From the NCBI GenBank assembly GCA_934539585.1, contig CAKTCT010000034.1, positions 1 to 27,419 on the forward strand: a DNA stretch of 27,419 nucleotides, written 5' to 3'. This DNA comes from an uncultured Oscillospiraceae bacterium (lineage in GTDB: Bacteria > Bacillota > Clostridia > Oscillospirales > Ruminococcaceae). Made by a program: the position numbers and the translations under genes. This document shows, piece by piece, positions 14,092 through 22,072 of the stretch (its first letter is position 1; every line of letters begins with the position of its first letter). The notes below the pieces were generated by a model. It was not told the origin of the DNA, did no database searches, and was given only the letters and a program-made list of their open reading frames with translations.

Positions 14092-14128
14092 CGGGGATGC
14101 CCTTGGGCGTCCCCGTTTTGCATTTTTT
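14092..14128 (+). terminator. Terminator after DUF1858 gene, inside the trmK leader
   Basis: CGGGGATGCCC and GGGCGTCCCCG pair with a TT loop and one mismatch, followed by TTTTGCATTTTTT. It ends 10 nt before the trmK start codon. No separate trmK promoter is visible, so trmK-nif3 probably depends on read-through. Confidence 0.8.
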
Positions 14129-14138
14129 GGAGGTTTTT

Positions 14139-14840
14139 ATGACAGCATTGGACGGGCGGCTCCAGGCCGCCGCAGATTTCGTAACGCCGGGGGCTTTTGT
14201 GGTGGACGTGGGCGCGGACCACGGCTACCTGCCGGTGTATCTGGTGGAGCAGGGGAGAGCCCTGGGAGCCCTGGCCACCGACGTGAACCCCCAGCCTCTG
14301 GCCTCCGCCCGGGAAAACATCGCCGCGGCGGGCCTGGAGGGCAAAATCCGCACCCAGCTGGCCGACGGCCTGAAAGGGGTGGACCTGAACGGCGTCACCG
14401 ACATCATCGTCGCCGGGATGGGCGGGATGCTCATCGCGGAGATATTGGAAAAGCGCCTGGGGGAGCTGGACGGCCTGAACCTGATCCTCCAGCCCATGAC
14501 CCAGGCCCCCTACCTGCGGCGCTGGCTCTGGGCCAAGGGCTTTGACATTCTGGAGGAGACTCCGGCGGAAGCGGCGGGGAAGATGTATACCGTCCTCCGG
14601 GCCCGGTTCACCGGAAATCTCCGGGAGTGCGGGGAACTTTTCGCCCACGTGGGGAAAATCCCCGACGCCCTGAAGGTCCCGGAAAAGCGGGAGGCGGCCC
14701 AAAAGTACCTCCGCCTCCTGGCGGGGAAGCTGGACGTCATCGCCATGGGCGTGGCCCAGTCCGGCCGGGACCAGGAGGGCGCGGAACGCTACCGCCGGCT
14801 GGCCGACGCCGTCCGGAACCTGGAGGAGGGAAGCAAATGA
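14139..14840 (+). CDS. trmK: tRNA (adenine(22)-N1)-methyltransferase TrmK
   Basis: This 233-residue SAM-dependent methyltransferase of the TrmK (YqfN) family modifies A22 in the D-loop of tRNAs in Firmicutes. The SAM-binding motif I is VVDVGADHGYLPVYLV (residues 21-36). Motif II ends at ATDVNPQPL, and the family stretch ADIIVAGMGGMLI is matched by TDIIVAGMGGMLI, followed by LILQPMTQAPYLRRWL, which contains the conserved QP. A C-terminal helical part follows, as in the family. GGAGG lies 5 nt before the ATG at 14139. The stop overlaps the start of the Nif3-family gene by ATGA, the same order as yqfN-yqfO in Bacillus. Confidence 0.94.
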   Translation: MTALDGRLQAAADFVTPGAFVVDVGADHGYLPVYLVEQGRALGALATDVNPQPLASARENIAAAGLEGKIRTQLADGLKGVDLNGVTDIIVAGMGGMLIAEILEKRLGELDGLNLILQPMTQAPYLRRWLWAKGFDILEETPAEAAGKMYTVLRARFTGNLRECGELFAHVGKIPDALKVPEKREAAQKYLRLLAGKLDVIAMGVAQSGRDQEGAERYRRLADAVRNLEEGSK

Positions 14841-15595
14841 GCACCGTCGGAGCCATCTATCAGGCCCTGGATCAATGGGCCCCCTTCGCCTCTGCGGAGG
14901 ATTTCGACAACAGCGGCCTTCTCATCGGCGGCATGGAGCAGCCGGTGTCCTTCTGCCTCCTGGCCCTGGACCTGACCCAGGCCGTCTGCCAGGAAGCGGC
15001 GGAGCGGAGCGCGCAGCTGGTGGTGACCCACCACCCGATGATCTTCCACCCCCTGCGGCGGCTGGAGCCGGAAAGTGTGGTCTACAATGCCGTTCAGGCG
15101 GGACTGGCGGTGATTTCCACCCACACCTGCATGGATAAGGCCCCCGGCGGGGTCAGCGCCGTCCTGGCGGAAAAACTTGGTCTGATGAACGTGGAGGACC
15201 TTCCCGGCGGCGACGGCTTCGTCAAGATCGGGGAGCCCCAGGGCCTTCTCAGCGGCCTGGACCTGGCCCGGATGGTCAAGGAGCGCCTGGGCCCCCGGTC
15301 CCTGCGGGTTTACGACGCCGGGTTCCTGGCCCGGAAGGTGGCGGTGTGCTCCGGGTCCGGGGGCAGCTATTTTGAGGAGGTCCGGGCCGCCGGAGCCGAC
15401 GCCTTCGTCACCGGCGACGTGAAGCACGATGTTGCCGTGTCGGCGGCCAACGCCGGCCTGACCCTCATCGACGCCGGCCACTACGAGACGGAGGAGATCA
15501 TCCTGGACCCCATGGCCAGATACCTGGCCGCCCGGTTCCCAGAGGTCAAGTTCGAGCGCGCCAAAACCGACGAGCCCCTGTTCCGGCTGCTCTGA
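14837..15595 (+). CDS. Nif3-like dinuclear metal center protein
   Basis: This 252-residue protein of the Nif3/YqfO family assembles into hexameric rings with a dinuclear metal site. Ligand motifs are VVTHHPMIFHP (His65/His66), STHTCMDKAPGGV (His96, Asp100) and DAGHYETEE (His215, Glu219). It is shorter than B. subtilis YqfO, lacking the roughly 100-residue PII-like insert, so it is the compact form. A GTP cyclohydrolase-like activity has been reported for one relative, but the general function is unsettled. GGAGGAGGG precedes the ATG, which overlaps the trmK stop by 4 nt, so the two genes are coupled. The stop at 15593-15595 is only 3 nt from the stop of convergent spoIIE, with no terminator between them. 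Confidence 0.93.
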   Translation: MSTVGAIYQALDQWAPFASAEDFDNSGLLIGGMEQPVSFCLLALDLTQAVCQEAAERSAQLVVTHHPMIFHPLRRLEPESVVYNAVQAGLAVISTHTCMDKAPGGVSAVLAEKLGLMNVEDLPGGDGFVKIGEPQGLLSGLDLARMVKERLGPRSLRVYDAGFLARKVAVCSGSGGSYFEEVRAAGADAFVTGDVKHDVAVSAANAGLTLIDAGHYETEEIILDPMARYLAARFPEVKFERAKTDEPLFRLL

Positions 15596-15598
15596 GAT

Positions 15599-17914
15599 TT
15601 ACGCAGTTCTTACCACCCGGGCCGCCACCACGGTGATGTCGTCCTCGGGATGCTGCTGGCGGCGCTGGGCCAGGGCGGCCAGCTTTTCCGCGATCTCCTT
15701 GGGCGGCAGGTCCTTGACGGTGAGGAGCTCGTCCTGGAACCACTGGTCGGAAATGGGCAGCGCCCCGTCCGTGACCATGACCACCAGGTCCCCCTCCCGG
15801 AGGGCCACGCTGTGGCGGTCGTAGGAGATGCCCTGTAAAATCCCGGCGGGAAGGCTGGTCCCCGTCACCACGGCCGCCCGGCCGTCCCGGCAGAGGAAGG
15901 AGCTGGCCCCTCCGGCCTTGAGAAACTCCGCCGCGCCGGTGTACAGGTCGATGCAGCCGATGTCCAGGGTGGCCAACGACTCGTCCCCGGCCTTGACCAG
16001 CAGCGCGGAATTGATGAATTTCAGCGCCGCGTCAAAGCCGAACCCCGCCTTGATGAGCTTTAAGACGAAATTGCAGGTCATGATGGAGTCCACCGCCGCC
16101 CGGCCCCCGCTGCCCATGCCGTCGCTCAGAATGATGTGGGCGAAGCCCCGGGGGTCGGCGAAATATTCGTAGCAGTCGCCGGAAACACGGTTGTTTCCGG
16201 CGTTTTTCTGCGCCGCCCCCAGCTGGAGGGTGAACTGGGCCTCCTCAAAGAAGCAGATTTTGGTCAGGTCCCCGGCGGAGACCACGCAAGGCTGGTCCAA
16301 GGGCCGGTCCAGGAGCCGGGAAAGCTGGCTGGTCAGGAGCTTTTTGTCCAGCCGGAAGGGCTTTTCCCGGTAAATCTCAATGCGGAGCCGGTCGTACCGG
16401 TCGAAGATGCAGTAGATTTCGTCGGCGTCCTCGCCCAGCTCCGCCAGCAGGTCCCGGACCCTCTCGGCCCGGCCCGGGTCCAGCGTTTCCCCCTCGGCGA
16501 TCTCCTCCCCGGCGTCCCGGAGCATTTCGGCCACGCCCTCCAGCTGCTCCAGGGCCACCTGCTTGGCCCCCAAGACCTTCCGCCCGGCGTTTTCGTGGGA
16601 GAGAAACTCATGGTAGCACCCGTTGATCTCCCGGACCAGATCGCTGGTTTTGGGGCATTTGGTCTGGAAAAAGGGCGGCAGGTCGTCCTTGACGATCCGG
16701 CTGTTGGATTTCAGCACCGGCGTCAGCTTCTGGAAGGCTTCCATGGCCTGGCTGTATGCGGTCTCCCAGCAGAACATTTTCAGCCCGCACCGGCGGCAGA
16801 CCCGGTCGGAAGCCTGCTCATACACCCCGGAGATGTCCGTGGCCCCCACCCGGTTCAGCCGCTTGGAGACGGCGTCCACCGATTCCCGGATGTCCTCGAT
16901 GGTCCGGGAGGCGAACCGCAGCCGGGCGGCGATGCGCCCGTTGTCCGTGGGGGAGGGGCTGCCCGCCGCCGCTTCCCGGACGGCGAAGCGCTCCAGCAGC
17001 CTGTCCGGCAGGAAGAAGAACACCGCCGACGCCGCCAGAACGTCAAAGGCCCCGGTAAGGACCTCCGGCGCGCCGCCTGTGACCAGCACCCCGACGGTGT
17101 TCATCAGAATGAACATCGCCGCCTGGACCGTCCGCCCGAACCGGGCGAAAACCGCGGACAGCATGGCGGACAGGGCCAGAATCCCGCCGCTGACGGCGTA
17201 CTCCGGGGAGTAAAGGGTCAGCGCCGCCGCCAGAGCCAGCCCCATGGACGCCGTGGCCGAAGGGCTCCGCCGGCTGGCCGCGCAGAGCAGGAACAGCGCC
17301 CCCAGAATCCGTCCCAGATTAAAGACCCAGAATCCCAGCCCGCAGACCCCGATGAGAACGGACAAGGCCAGAATCCCAAGACTGACGGACTGCATGGCGT
17401 CCGGGACCGGCTTGGGCGTTTCCCGGGAGGTCAGGGCCTTCAGCCCTTTGAATCCGTGGATGCAGAAGTAGGTCATGGCCCCGCCCAGAAGGCTTTCCGC
17501 CAGGCTGATGCAGTACCCCGCCGGAGACGCCCCGGTGAGGACGTTGGAAACCGTCAGCGCCGCCGCCAGGGAGACCGCCGTGAACCCGCAGAGCACCGCC
17601 GGATTGCTCCGGAGCCTGGGCCGCCCGGCCACCGCCGCCTTGAACCCCAGGATACACAGCAGCGCGGCCAGATAGGGGAGGTTCTTCTCAAAATTCCCCA
17701 GCAGCGCGTAGCCGAGGATGCCTCCCACGGCGGCCGCCGCCGAGGTCCCGGCAGGCAGGGCCATGGTCAGCGCCGCTCCTAAGGGCGAAAGGCTCCCCAA
17801 AAGCCGGACGTTGGAGACGAAAAAGGCGCAGACTCCCGCGCCGCCGTACCGGATCCACCGGGTCAGGTCCCCTCTGCGGGCCTTGACTCCGGCGGAAAGC
17901 TGCATCCTGAACAT
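15599..17914 (-). CDS. spoIIE: Stage II sporulation protein E (SpoIIE phosphatase)
   Basis: This 771-residue membrane-bound PP2C-type serine phosphatase dephosphorylates SpoIIAA-P in the forespore to release sigma-F, and also acts with FtsZ at the polar septum. Residues 1 to about 320 are strongly hydrophobic with about ten helices. A cytoplasmic linker contains VCRRCGLKMFCWE and coiled-coil stretches. The last about 210 residues are the phosphatase, with SGDCYEYF, LSDGMGSGGRAAVDS (metal-binding DGMGSG), VMVTDGALP and PEDDITVVAARV. The start at 17914 (MFRMQLSAG) was chosen because GGAAAGGATG lies 7 nt upstream. An ATG at 17947 lies too close to the TATAAT to be transcribed with a leader. This gene shows the host can sporulate, or descends from a spore former. 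Confidence 0.95.
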   Translation of the reverse strand: MFRMQLSAGVKARRGDLTRWIRYGGAGVCAFFVSNVRLLGSLSPLGAALTMALPAGTSAAAAVGGILGYALLGNFEKNLPYLAALLCILGFKAAVAGRPRLRSNPAVLCGFTAVSLAAALTVSNVLTGASPAGYCISLAESLLGGAMTYFCIHGFKGLKALTSRETPKPVPDAMQSVSLGILALSVLIGVCGLGFWVFNLGRILGALFLLCAASRRSPSATASMGLALAAALTLYSPEYAVSGGILALSAMLSAVFARFGRTVQAAMFILMNTVGVLVTGGAPEVLTGAFDVLAASAVFFFLPDRLLERFAVREAAAGSPSPTDNGRIAARLRFASRTIEDIRESVDAVSKRLNRVGATDISGVYEQASDRVCRRCGLKMFCWETAYSQAMEAFQKLTPVLKSNSRIVKDDLPPFFQTKCPKTSDLVREINGCYHEFLSHENAGRKVLGAKQVALEQLEGVAEMLRDAGEEIAEGETLDPGRAERVRDLLAELGEDADEIYCIFDRYDRLRIEIYREKPFRLDKKLLTSQLSRLLDRPLDQPCVVSAGDLTKICFFEEAQFTLQLGAAQKNAGNNRVSGDCYEYFADPRGFAHIILSDGMGSGGRAAVDSIMTCNFVLKLIKAGFGFDAALKFINSALLVKAGDESLATLDIGCIDLYTGAAEFLKAGGASSFLCRDGRAAVVTGTSLPAGILQGISYDRHSVALREGDLVVMVTDGALPISDQWFQDELLTVKDLPPKEIAEKLAALAQRRQQHPEDDITVVAARVVRTA

Positions 17915-17951
17915 GCTGTGATCATCCTTTCCCTTTGGCTTGTCCATCCTT

Positions 17952-17986
17952 ATTATAGAAGGGACCGCCGGAAAAAGTTGTCGCAA
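17952..17986 (-). promoter_or_regulatory. Promoter region of spoIIE with possible Spo0A box
   Basis: On the minus strand a consensus TATAAT (17952-17957) has no normal -35; the nearest match, TTGCGA, is 23 bp away. Wide-spaced promoters are known for Spo0A-controlled spoIIE and spoIIG in Bacillus. The plus-strand sequence TTGTCGCAA (17978-17986) overlaps that -35 and resembles the 0A box TTGTCGAA with one extra base. Confidence 0.4.
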
Positions 17987-18073
17987 CCAGCTGGGAGGGC
18001 GGCGGGAATCCCGTCGCTTTTGGAGACTTTGCCGGGAAACGGGACTTTTTCCGGGCAAATTTCCGCCGTTCTC

Positions 18074-18102
18074 TTGACGGAAGCGCCCTTTTAGGGTATT
18101 CT
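18074..18102 (+). promoter_or_regulatory. Promoter of the GH38 mannosidase gene
   Basis: TTGACG (18074-18079), a 17-bp spacer and TATTCT (18097-18102), followed by AAAAAGGAGG before the start codon. Confidence 0.65.
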
Positions 18103-18148
18103 AAAGCTAAAGGATTGCAACGATTCTTTCACAAAAAGGAGGAACTCT

Positions 18149-21100
18149 ATGCTCAACGAAAAACAGATCCAGCGGATGCTGTCCAAGCTGAAGCGTTTCG
18201 AAGAAACCTTAGAGCCCATGATTTTCAATAAGGTGGCGGACCTTCCGGTCTCCTTCTACCAGACGTCGGAGTCCCTTTACGGGATTCCGGACGAGAGCCT
18301 TTTCCACCCCATGACCGTCGGGACCCAGTGGGGCGGCGAGGCCGTCTACGGCTGGTTCAGGACCGGCTTCCAGGTCCCCCGGGAGCTGGCTGGGACCCCG
18401 CTGTTCCTGCGGCCCAAAATCGGTAACGGCGAGACCATGCTCTGGGTGGACGGCCGCCCCTTCGGCATCTTTACCGCCGAAAACGGCAACCACTACTGCG
18501 ACCTCATCGCCAAAAACCCAAAAGCCGGCCAGGAGATCGACATCGCCCTGGAATGTTACACCTGGCACTACGTCAAGGGCTGCTACCCCTTTGAGGAGAC
18601 CGGGAAAACCAACTTCACCTTCGCCTTCGAAGCCATGGAGGTCTGCGTCAAAAACGACCGGGTGGCCAACTTCCTCTTTAACCTCCGGACCCTGAACCAG
18701 CTGGCCGAGGTCCTGGACGACACCAGCTATCGCAAGGCGGAGATCATCAACACCCTCACCGCCCTCCACGAGGTCCTTTACTACGACCCCTCCTGCATCA
18801 GCAAAGAGGAGTTTGAAAACGCCCTTCTCCAGGGCCAGCGGATCATGGCCCCGGCTCTGGCCAAGCGGGCCCCTCTCAGCGCCCCAAAGGCGGGAGTCAT
18901 CGGCCACTCCCATATGGATACGGCCTGGCTGTGGCCCACCGGCGTCACCATCAAAAAGTGCGCCCGGACCTACGCCAACCAGATGAGCCTCATGGAGCAG
19001 TACCCGGAATACAAGTTCGTCCAGAGCTCCGCCTACCACAGCGAGTGGATCCGGCGGTACTACCCCGAGCTTTTCGAGCGGATCCGGAAAAAGGTCCAGG
19101 AGGGCCGCTATGAGCCCAACGGCGGCGTCTGGGTGGAGTGCGACTGCAACATCACCTCCGGCGAGTCCATGATCCGCCAGTTCCTCTGGGGCCAGCGCTT
19201 CACCAAAAAGTACTTCGGCTACCTGTCCGACGCCTTCTGGCTGCCGGACACCTTCGGCTACTCCGCGGCCATTCCCCAGATCATGAAGGGCTGCGGCGTC
19301 AAGTACTTTCTGACCACCAAAATGGCCTGGAACGATACCAACCAGTTCCCCTACGACACCTTTTTCTGGCGGGGCCTGGACGGCACCCAGGTCCTGGCTC
19401 ACCTGAACAAGACCCACCTGGGCCCCGACCCCAGGACCTTCTATGAGCTGATGTACGACTCCAAGAGCCCCGACGCCGTCCGGCAGAAATACGTCTCCGA
19501 CCGGAAGCTGCTTTCCTACGGCCACGGCGACGGCGGCGGCGGACCCCAGTTTGAGATGATCGAAATGACCCGCCGCACCCGGGACCTGGAGGGCTGCCCC
19601 CGGACCGAGCACACCACGGTGAGCCGCTTCATGGCCGACCTGGAGCAGAACCTCCACAACCCCTCCACCTATGAGGGCGAGCTGTACCTGGAGCTCCACC
19701 GGGGCACCCTGACCAACCAGCACCCCATCAAGCGGAACAACCGCCTGGCGGAGATCGCCCTCCACGACCTGGAATACCTGACGGTGGCCAACGCCGTGGA
19801 GCGGAAGGAGCCCGCCACGGACGCGGAGTTCCGGGACCTCCAGGAGACCCTGCTGGTCAACCAGTTCCACGATATCCTCCCCGGCACCTGCATCCCCCAG
19901 GCTCACGACGAGGCCAAGGCCCAGGTCAGCGCCCTGATCCAGGAGGCTGATTCCCAAATTCGGAAGGCCCTGGCTCCTGCGGCGGCAGAGGACCGGGTCA
20001 CGGTGGCCAACCCCACCTCCTTCACCCGCAGCGACGTCCTCTACCTGGATTACCGGGAGGGGATGCGGATCGCCGGGGGCTACCCCCAGCAGATTACCGA
20101 GACCCTGACCGGCGGCAGAAAGCTGGCCGTGGCCGGGGTGGAGCTTCCCCCCTACGGCAGCGTGGTCCTGGAGTGGGAGCCCGGCGACCCCGACGACCGT
20201 TCTCCCTTCGGCATCAACGGCCGGGAGCTGGTCACGCCCTTTGCCCGGGTGAAATTCGACGACCGGGGCTTCCTCAAGTCCTTTGTGGACACCGAAGCGG
20301 GCCGGGAGCTGGCAGGGGAGGGCTACCCCCTGAATACCCTCCTCATGGCCGAGGACGTTCCCGCCGCCTGGGACAACTGGGACATCGACGCCGACCTGGA
20401 AATGAAATTCCGGGACAGCGCCAGGTTCGTCTCCTCCAAGGTGGTGTCCAAGGGCGCTGTGGAGCTGCGCATCCGCAACCGTTACCAGCTTTCGGAAAAA
20501 TCCTCCCTCACCCAGGACGTGATCTTCTACGCCTGGTCGCCCCTGGTGAAATTCGAGACCATGATGGACTGGCAGGAGGAGCACCGCTTCCTGAAAGCGG
20601 CCTTCGACACCTCGGTTTTCAGCGATTTTGTCCGCCAGGAGATCCAGTTCGGCTACCTGAAGCGGCCCACCACCCGGAACACCTCGGTGGAGCAGGCCAA
20701 ATTCGAGGTGCTGAACCACAAATACACCGACCTTTCCGAGACCCGCTACGGCGTGGCCATCCTGAACGACTGCAAGTACGGCATTTCGGCCAAAGGCGGC
20801 CAGCTGCGGCTTTCCCTCCATAAGGGCGGCATGCGGCCGGACTTCCGGGGCGACAAGGGGATGCACTACTGCGAGTATGGCTTCCTGCCCCACGCAGGCG
20901 GCTTCTCCGCGGAGAGCGTCATCCAGCCTGCCTATGCCTTTAACTACCATCCCATCGTCATGGACGGCGCACGGCCCATGGATTCCCTGGCCTTCCCCAG
21001 CGCGGAGAACGTGATTATCGAGACGGTGAAGCCTTGCGAGGACGGAGAGCGGGCCTTTATCCTCCGCCTCTACGAGGCAGAGGGCAGCTTCACCCACAGC

Positions 21101-21241
21101 GACGTCACCCTGGGTTTCCAGCCCAAAGCCGTGGAGCTGACCAACATGCTGGAAGAAAAGCAGGCGTCCCTGGACCCCGCCCAGACCTTCCACTTGACCT
21201 TCCACCCCTTCGAGATCAAAACCGTAAAAGTGCGGTACTGA
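18149..21241 (+). CDS. Alpha-mannosidase, glycoside hydrolase family 38
   Basis: This 1030-residue cytoplasmic enzyme with no signal peptide probably trims alpha-linked mannose from imported glycans. The GH38 catalytic domain begins at about residue 247 with AGVIGHSHMDTAWLWP, where His255 and Asp257 are the expected zinc ligands. The nucleophile Asp367 lies in WLPDTFGYSAAIPQI. Further zinc-site and substrate motifs are GHGDGGGGP and QFHDILPGT (His574). The N-terminal ~240 residues form the beta-sandwich/helical domain of long bacterial GH38 enzymes (VYGWFRTGFQVP). The C-terminal ~400 residues are the beta-sandwich mannosidase domain, ending HPFEIKTVKVRY. GGAGG lies 6 nt before the ATG. It is monocistronic, with no transporter or regulator next to it, so the substrate source is unknown. 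An intergenic repeat element begins about 50 bp downstream. Confidence 0.95.
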   Translation: MLNEKQIQRMLSKLKRFEETLEPMIFNKVADLPVSFYQTSESLYGIPDESLFHPMTVGTQWGGEAVYGWFRTGFQVPRELAGTPLFLRPKIGNGETMLWVDGRPFGIFTAENGNHYCDLIAKNPKAGQEIDIALECYTWHYVKGCYPFEETGKTNFTFAFEAMEVCVKNDRVANFLFNLRTLNQLAEVLDDTSYRKAEIINTLTALHEVLYYDPSCISKEEFENALLQGQRIMAPALAKRAPLSAPKAGVIGHSHMDTAWLWPTGVTIKKCARTYANQMSLMEQYPEYKFVQSSAYHSEWIRRYYPELFERIRKKVQEGRYEPNGGVWVECDCNITSGESMIRQFLWGQRFTKKYFGYLSDAFWLPDTFGYSAAIPQIMKGCGVKYFLTTKMAWNDTNQFPYDTFFWRGLDGTQVLAHLNKTHLGPDPRTFYELMYDSKSPDAVRQKYVSDRKLLSYGHGDGGGGPQFEMIEMTRRTRDLEGCPRTEHTTVSRFMADLEQNLHNPSTYEGELYLELHRGTLTNQHPIKRNNRLAEIALHDLEYLTVANAVERKEPATDAEFRDLQETLLVNQFHDILPGTCIPQAHDEAKAQVSALIQEADSQIRKALAPAAAEDRVTVANPTSFTRSDVLYLDYREGMRIAGGYPQQITETLTGGRKLAVAGVELPPYGSVVLEWEPGDPDDRSPFGINGRELVTPFARVKFDDRGFLKSFVDTEAGRELAGEGYPLNTLLMAEDVPAAWDNWDIDADLEMKFRDSARFVSSKVVSKGAVELRIRNRYQLSEKSSLTQDVIFYAWSPLVKFETMMDWQEEHRFLKAAFDTSVFSDFVRQEIQFGYLKRPTTRNTSVEQAKFEVLNHKYTDLSETRYGVAILNDCKYGISAKGGQLRLSLHKGGMRPDFRGDKGMHYCEYGFLPHAGGFSAESVIQPAYAFNYHPIVMDGARPMDSLAFPSAENVIIETVKPCEDGERAFILRLYEAEGSFTHSDVTLGFQPKAVELTNMLEEKQASLDPAQTFHLTFHPFEIKTVKVRY

Positions 21242-21252
21242 TTCCAAGAAGA

Positions 21253-21283
21253 TCGGTTCGCGGGCGAAGCCCCCGCGAACCGA
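21253..21283 (+). other. 12-bp hairpin downstream of the mannosidase gene
   Basis: TCGGTTCGCGGG (21253-21264) and CCCGCGAACCGA (21272-21283) pair perfectly around a 7-nt loop, 11 nt after the stop codon. No T run follows, so it is a Rho-independent terminator only in a weak sense. It may stabilise the mRNA end. Confidence 0.5.
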
Positions 21284-21684
21284 CACCTAGCACAACGTCA
21301 GGCCGCCCGCAATATCGCTTCGCGATAAAGCTCTGGCCTTTTCCTTCGCGGACGTTGTCCGCGATTTCCTTGCGGAAACCGGAAAACGCCTGGCTGTGTG
21401 CGTCTATCGGTACAACATCAGGCCGCCGCCCATCATCTCACGTCAAGCCGACACGTATCTCCGAAGTCTTATACAGGAATCGAAGCGGCAAAAAGTGCTG
21501 CACGGTTGCCTACTGTCTGAGCACCGATTGTGTCGGCGGGAAGTGTCGCGTGCGTTCATCCATATCCAGCGCCTACCGCCATTAGGGTTTTTAGGGGCGC
21601 AGCCCCTAAACGGACTTTTCTGCTTACTCTTTTCCTCCGGGGAAAAGAGTAAGTGCGCTGTGTAGGACAAAACAAATCTGTACA

Positions 21685-21773
21685 ACGTAAGTAGCCGCAT
21701 AGGCTAGTAGGGCTTGCCGATTACGAATCAGAATCGGCAGCACTACCGGCCTATGCGGCTACTTACGTTTTTT
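21685..21773 (+). terminator. Central stem of element copy 1, terminator-like
   Basis: ACGTAAGTAGCCGCATAGGC pairs perfectly over 20 bp with 21749-21768. An inner TGCCGATT/AATCGGCA stem closes the loop, and TTTTTT follows at 21768-21773. It would stop plus-strand transcripts running on from the mannosidase gene. Confidence 0.55.
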
Positions 21774-21886
21774 ATTCTCGATAGGTGGTTCATAGCACCC
21801 CTTCTTTTCCCGCGCGGGAAAAGAAGGGGGAGAAAAGGGCGCTCGGGTGGCTCCCGCCCCCCGAGACCCCCTAAAGTCGCGTCCCA

Positions 21887-22021
21887 GGCTCCGGAGAGCC
21901 TGCCACCTACCTCGCGGTGAACACGGCCGCCGCAATTGGTGCGTGGACAGTAGGCATACGCACGCCACTTTCGAACAGTATCGTCCTCACGAGGGGCTTT
22001 GGGGGCAGGCGGCGGCCTGAC
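21887..22021 (+). repeat. Long inverted repeat flanking pepF, left arm
   Basis: This 135-nt stretch, from GGCTCCGGAGAGCC to GGCCTGAC, is the reverse complement of 24107-24242 with only three differences (one 1-nt indel, two substitutions). The pair encloses pepF and its promoter. Confidence 0.9.
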
Positions 22022-22072
22022 GTGGGTGCGATTGGGTGCGCTTAGCCGAACGATTCCGGGAAGAAAATGCTT

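Larger units (their letters stand above)
21290..22029 (+). repeat. Composite palindromic intergenic element, copy 1
   Basis: An about 740-bp non-coding element. Its left end GCACAACGTCAGGCCG and right end CGGCCTGACGTGGGTGC are imperfect terminal inverted repeats. Inside, hairpins are ordered almost symmetrically around a central stem: TCGCGGAC/GTCCGCGA (near 21345-21364), TTTAGGGGC/GCCCCTAAA (21590-21610), a 13-bp stem (21623-21653), the central 20-bp perfect stem (21685-21704 with 21749-21768) followed by six T, and a 32-nt perfect palindrome (21798-21829). The arm on the right (21887-22021) returns as an inverted copy in copy 2. No plausible protein is encoded. The strand given is the one on which the central hairpin is followed by T residues. 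Confidence 0.85.

Noticed and set aside
16136..17782. A 548-codon plus-strand open frame opposite spoIIE
   Set aside because: Antisense of a GC-rich gene, Arg/Pro/Gly-rich, no domain, no ribosome-binding site.
21253..21283. Classical Rho-independent terminator after the mannosidase gene
   Set aside because: The 12-bp hairpin has no T tract on either side; the central hairpin of the repeat element, with six T, is the better terminator candidate.
18209..21286. A 1025-codon open frame on the minus strand opposite the mannosidase gene
   Set aside because: It is the antisense shadow of a GC-rich gene: low-complexity Gly/Val/Leu/His-rich translation, no motifs, while the plus strand encodes a complete GH38 enzyme.
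21396..21920. Short open frames inside element copy 1
   Set aside because: They run through hairpin arms, lack ribosome-binding sites and are not preserved in the corresponding part of copy 2.
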